Below the pieces are notes generated by a model. That model was given only the letters and a program-made list of their open reading frames with translations, was not told the DNA's origin and did not search any database. From Chromatocurvus sp046260765 (GTDB lineage Bacteria > Pseudomonadota > Gammaproteobacteria > Pseudomonadales > Halieaceae), in the NCBI GenBank assembly GCA_046260765.1, contig JBHEOO010000056.1, positions 1-14,565 of the forward strand: DNA of 14,565 nucleotides, in the 5' to 3' direction. Both the position numbers and the translations under genes were made by a program. Positions 14,386 through 14,565 of the stretch are shown here, one piece after another (position 1 is the stretch's first letter; each line of letters opens with the position of its first letter).

Positions 14386-14565
14386 TCACAGTGATAAGCA
14401 ATCATCATTGCATGTCAATCATCACGGTATATGCATATTGTGTGTTTTCGACTGTAATGTTTACAAATGCGTCGCTTCACCTCATCGTTTCGTGTGACAT
14501 CCGCGGAAGGAATGTCGGGGTGACTTCACGCGGGTGATGGACATTTACAATGTGCCTGTAAGCAT

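Overview
The window looks like chromosomal DNA of a GC-rich gammaproteobacterium, possibly from a sulfur-oxidising or related respiratory lineage. That placement is an inference from gene content: an NdvB-type cyclic glucan synthase, a heme A synthase with a heme-copper oxidase-like subunit I, DUF4398/OmpA lipoproteins, and a set of small stress and envelope genes (DUF1269, DUF1328, an entericidin, a KGG-type protein). No rRNA, tRNA, CRISPR array or intact transposase was seen.

Layout. Positions 1-1920 (minus) hold the N-terminal 640 residues of a giant cyclic beta-1,2-glucan synthase; the gene leaves the window at its GT84 catalytic domain and has no clear ATG start. Positions 2077-2805 are a gene-poor scar with three REP-like palindromes, two of them preceded by the same roughly 21-bp motif. 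Positions 2806-3618 (plus) are a decayed GGDEF-EAL gene with frameshifts and both ends missing. Positions 3690-4975 (minus) are an overlapping pair of lipoprotein genes, DUF4398 then DUF4398-like plus OmpA. Positions 5205-5708 (minus) encode a DUF1269 protein, and a small relic of the same family lies just upstream at 5917-5970.

Positions 6026-8633 (minus) form the respiratory part: heme A synthase (ctaA) with its own good sigma70 promoter, and upstream of it a heme-copper oxidase-like subunit I that has no subunit II beside it and lacks the usual His-His pair in helix 7. About 560 bases further upstream lies a two-component pair, a membrane histidine kinase overlapping a stand-alone receiver by 8 bases (9194-11015, minus). 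The right third holds small genes: DUF1328 (minus), then entericidin, an unrecognised 117-residue protein, a KGG-like basic protein and a secreted EF-hand protein (all plus). It closes with a Crp/Fnr-family regulator (minus) whose upstream region is AT-rich and contains inverted repeats.

Working together (inference): the lipoproteins, the DUF1269, DUF1328, entericidin, KGG-like and EF-hand proteins and NdvB all fit envelope and stress adaptation. The oxidase-like protein, CtaA, the two-component system and the Crp/Fnr regulator could form a local respiratory module. The most interesting item is the divergent oxidase subunit, which may belong to a noncanonical heme-copper branch, for example one of the nitric-oxide-reductase-like families.
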